The notes under the pieces were generated by a model. It ran no database searches, was not told where the DNA came from, and was given only the letters and a program-made list of their open reading frames with translations. From Austropuccinia psidii (lineage: Eukaryota; Basidiomycota; Pucciniomycetes; Pucciniales; Sphaerophragmiaceae): a stretch of DNA of 64,000 bases. The DNA lies in the NCBI GenBank assembly GCA_023105745.1, contig JALGQZ010000008.1:23540866-23604865 (forward strand), in the 5' to 3' direction. The position numbers and the translations under genes were made by a program. Below are positions 60,692 through 64,000 of the stretch, piece by piece (within the stretch, counting starts at the first letter, position 1; each line of letters begins with the position of its first letter).

Positions 60692-61774
60692 TTAAAACAC
60701 ACCCCTTATGTTTTTTACCATACAATTATGTGTTGTTACCAATTGATGGCAAAACCACATAAGCTTTTAGTAAAACATGTAAGGGCTTATGTGGGTTTAC
60801 CAACACCCTTTGTTCTTTATATTTGTTCTGATGATATTTTTCTCAAATTATTCATTATAATACCCTTATTAATATTTATTAATAGTAATATTATCAAGAT
60901 GTTCATAGAGAGATATAAGAATACTCATATCATTTCCTGATTCATAGATTAACTCATTTTCTTATGATACACCTCTAAAGCCCTACCTGATGATATTTAA
61001 TTATAATTGTGCCTATATTTTTTGAAAGGCCACTATATTTTGGAACATATCCATACACATTGTTTTAAGGTGGAGATATTCTTGAAAGTGTGATTGGAGA
61101 GGATGAAATTGTTGAATAATTTTGTGTGCAGAGTAACTTTTGGCTATCAGATTTAGTTCATTAGTAATAGTTAGACAGGCTTGAAAGGTCTATAGCTCTC
61201 TAGGTGTTGTTATTTAGTCTAGTATAGAAAATTTATGATTAAGTGGTGGGATTTAAACAAATTGAATATCTGGAGATACCAAATCATTCGTTTCTGTATG
61301 GAATGGAAGATTTTCTACAGCTTTCTCTTGAACAGTAAAAGCAACCTAGTTGAGTAGGAGTATTCTGGAGGTATAGTCACAATTCAAAATTCTTCTGCAG
61401 CTCAAGGGTTTGAATAATTGTGAGGCATCAGACTATTCTTCCAATCTCAAGAGTGGAATGTTTATAGATTGAGGGGGTAAATTTGAGTTACATTTTTGGT
61501 TTACAAGGATGTTCAAGCCAAATGTAATTGGTGAGTCCAATTATTTTATTGGTCCTATTGAGCTTTTCAGCTTTCGTAAGAAACTGATGGAATATTTTCA
61601 GCTCAATATTCTTGATGTAAGAGTAATTGAATTCTTCATTCCAAATATCAATTGGTACCAATATCTTAGTGTGAAAGGGGAAGCATTTTGCAATTAAAAT
61701 CTGATTCAATTTTCTGAACATAAAGATTCTTTGTGTACTATTTTTTGGCCCTCATTGAAATACTATTCCTGATT
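60692..61774. other. AT-rich sequence without recognisable features
   Basis: Two short opposing frames near 61500-61720 have protein-like composition (plus: NVIGESNYFIGPIELFSF) but I do not recognise them and they overlap each other. Nothing else stands out. Confidence 0.4.
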
Positions 61775-61855
61775 TGTGAGCCTTAGGGGTATTTTCATAT
61801 ACCCAAAAGACCACAAAATCAAACATAAGTTATAATTAAAGATATAATATATATT
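61775..61855 (+). repeat. Truncated start of a family-B-type LTR
   Basis: TGTGAGCCTTAGGGGTATTT, then TCATATACCC and AAAGACCACAAA, matches the first 45-50 bases of the B LTR (14786) closely. Similarity fades after about 61830. The rest of the LTR is missing, perhaps displaced by the MULE that follows. Confidence 0.7.
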
Positions 61856-62389
61856 GGTTATTGGCAAACCCATGTAAGCATTCTGGTAAAAACGTATAAG
61901 GGGTGCCTTGGGCCCATTTTCAATTAACAATGAAACACAAAAAACCCTTTATTGGGACAAAACCTCCCAAAACCCACCCAAACAAGGTTTTTTCCCACAA
62001 AACCCCTCTAACCCAGTTTTTTCAGTTTTCCTGCACATCCCCCCCCAAAAAAAACAAAAAAAAAAAGCCCAAACACCCAAATAATCCACATTATCCCCCC
62101 AAACATTTTTTTTGAAAAACAGCCTTACAAAAGCAATTTTTCAAAGCTTTTCACACTCTTTTTTCTTTTTTTCACCCAAAGACTGCATTTTCCTCCACAA
62201 CAACCTGCTTCCAAGCCTCTAAAATTCTAATTTTTTACCTTCCCTCATCTATTAATCCCATATTTCAACCACTTCTTCTCATTTTTCACACCTTTTATTA
62301 CTTCTTTTTTACATTTTGAAAGGTTATTTCCTCATTACAAATCTCCAAATTCCCTTTTTTTTAAATTTATAAATATTTTTCACTCAATA
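61856..62389. other. C- and A-rich leader before the MULE gene
   Basis: It contains runs such as CCCCCCC and A-rich tracts near 62035-62065 and no convincing frame. A MULE terminal inverted repeat could start here, but its partner would be beyond the window. Confidence 0.35.
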
Positions 62390-64000
62390 ATGCTTCAACC
62401 CCCCACTGAAGGTAAATTTCAGACCCTTGACCTTCTTTGGCAACATGTGCATAATGTTTCCGGGGCTCAGGGGTTCTTCTGTGTCCACTTTGAGGTCCAA
62501 TATGACCCACAACAAAATTTAAATAGGTTGTGACAGGTCTGGGACCCCAAATCCCCACAAAAGCTCCTCCAAAAAGTCACTTCAAGAAAGCTTGACTGTC
62601 CATTTAGACTTTATGCCAGAAAATATGCCAAGAGTACCACTTGGACTCTTCAAGTAAAAACTCCTGAACACAGCCATGATGCCACTGAAAGTACTATGGT
62701 ATATCCTTCTTTTGGAAAATTCAATGAGCAAAAAACATGCCAAATTGCTCAAATGTCTGAATCACTGCTCATTCTGAGGAAAATTCAGGACCAATTATGC
62801 AGCCAGAGGGAGTCTGACAGGACTGTAATCCTTCAAGACATTTAAAACCAAGTCAAGAAAATAAAGAAAGACAAACTGCAAGGCAGAAGCCCCATTTATT
62901 CTCTTATTGAAATTCTCAAAGAAGAAAAATCTGTGTGGTCCTCTCAAAGGGATGCTGAGGGACACATTACCTCCTTGTTTATCACTCACCCCCTTGCCAT
63001 AAAACTCCTTCATGGCTTTCATAATGTTATTCTTATGGATTGTACTCATAAAACTAATAAGTACAAAATTCCCCTTTTTCATATTGTTGGCTTCAGCTCA
63101 ACCAATGAGACCTTTTCTAGGGCTTTTTGTTTGATGAAGAATGAAGCTGAACCCTCATATACTTGGGCATTAAATCAATAAATAGAAAAAGTCCTCAACA
63201 ACACCAATAATTTCCCCCTCCAGTTATTGTTATTGAAAGGGATTTGTCCTTGGAAAATTTTCTTAATAAGGCCTTCCCAGACTCAAAAGTCATATTATTC
63301 ATTTGGCACATTAATAAAGATGTATCTGCCCGTTTCATTAAGAAAATTGTTCATGTCACTTATTTTGAGAATTTTATGTGCCTTTGTAATCAAGTAATAT
63401 AATTTTATCTTTTGCTTCTATTCTTTTTATTTTTTTTATTAATGAATTTGGAATTAATTTCTCAGGTTATGTATTCATCCACTGAAGATTCTTTCAAAGA
63501 CAACTGGAAGACGCTTCAATGCCAAGTCAAAAATCCTTAAGCCTTACAATATTTGTAAAATAACTGGCTTCCTCTAAAGGAGTATCATGTGCCAGCCTGG
63601 CCCAACCACCATTTCCACCTTGGTGTAGGCTCCACCTCATGAGTTGAAGGTGCCCATGCCATGGTAAAACTTTGGCTCCAAAACTCTACCAGGACTCTTA
63701 TGGAGGTAGTGAGGGCTCTCCACATGGTTTTCAGAAAACAATTTATTGACATAATCAACAGAATCTCCAAAGAAAGGATGGCACATGTCAAGAATTTTCC
63801 TCCACACATCTGTGTTCTCAATGACAAGGTGCCTCATCATGCCCTTCAGATGGCCTTTGACAATTTCAAAACCAAATTTCCCCCAATGAAAAATGAACCA
63901 ACAAATACAACAATTATCCAAGGATTCCTTGCAAGCACAACACTCAACAAGCATTTTCCAAGTGCCAAAGGCTCCAGATATCAGACTTCCATCCTCAATA
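62390..64000 (+). pseudogene. Mutator-like (MULE) transposase pseudogene, runs off the window
   Basis: From ATG 62390 one frame gives an N-terminal FAR1-type DNA-binding region (TSRKLDCPFRLYARKY, then TWTLQVKTPEHSHDA, with C-P-F and the H-x-H pair) and then the MULE catalytic domain (GFHNVILMDCTHKTNKYKIP, LFHIVGFSSTNETFSRAFCL). After a frameshift near 63210 come VIVIERDLSLENF and KVILFIWHINKDV. A likely intron is GTAATA at 63394 to CTCAG at 63465. The next exon has SFKDNWKTL, EYHVPAWPNHHFHLGVGSTS and VEGAHAMVKLWLQNSTRTLM. Stops at about 62531 and 63640 are TGA where CGA (Arg) would fit; others are TAA near 62843, 63179, 63538 and 63550. The usual catalytic Asp in MDCT is present. The gene is broken and continues past 64000. 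Confidence 0.88.

Noticed and set aside
1..64000. tRNA, rRNA, riboswitch or bacterial-type operon features
   Set aside because: No cloverleaf-like or conserved rRNA sequence was recognised, and the gene content and LTR structures are eukaryotic.

Overview
The window reads as a transposon graveyard in an AT-rich, repeat-bloated fungal genome, most probably a rust fungus (Pucciniales). The Ty3/Gypsy polyproteins, a Plavaka-like transposase and an uncharacterised repeat-associated protein resemble, from memory and unchecked, predicted proteins of the myrtle rust Austropuccinia psidii. I see no ordinary host gene, rRNA, tRNA or CRISPR. CpG is rare except in the youngest element.

Layout. 1-5471: old AT-rich sequence holding a solo LTR of family A (1129-2523, target duplication AAAAT) and decayed LTR-like starts at 89 and 3277. 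5472-36100: a nest of retrotransposons. The outermost is a minus-strand Ty3 element, C (LTRs 5472-7251 and 34382-36100). Into C went a family-A solo LTR (9705-11118, duplication CTTGG) and a full-length family-A element, A1 (13785-33498, duplication ATTCT). Into the 5' LTR of A1 went a third element, B (14786-24808, duplication GTATA). All three proteins in the nest are broken by stops, frameshifts or loss of active-site residues. 36101-43157: very old sequence with a minus-strand gag-like remnant and a decayed minus-strand family-A LTR (about 38496-40045). 43158-43750: a minisatellite with units of 100-140 bp. 44260-47767: a minus-strand Plavaka-like (CACTA/EnSpm-related) transposase pseudogene, split by a divergent solo LTR (46047-47549, duplication TGTTT). 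49021-50400: an uncharacterised plus-strand pseudogene running into a 21-bp minisatellite.

50506-60190 is the best preserved element, A2: two 1440-bp LTRs with about 13 differences by hand count, and a 1951-codon open frame carrying zinc knuckle, protease, reverse transcriptase, RNase H, integrase and chromodomain. It landed inside the 21-bp minisatellite (50392-50505 and 60191-60675). 61775-61855 is the first part of a B-type LTR, and 62390 to the window end is a Mutator-like (MULE) transposase pseudogene with a FAR1-type DNA-binding region.

How the parts relate. Families A, B and C are chromodomain Ty3 elements (chromoviruses), which are known to favour silent chromatin; this fits insertion into one another. 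Nesting order and 5-bp duplications give the relative history: C first, then A1 and the family-A solo LTR, then B inside A1, while A2 is independent and recent. Noteworthy are two open reading frames overlapping over about 240 codons at the 5' end of the family-A coding region, conserved palindromes in the LTRs, and a palindromic 21-bp repeat open on both strands.
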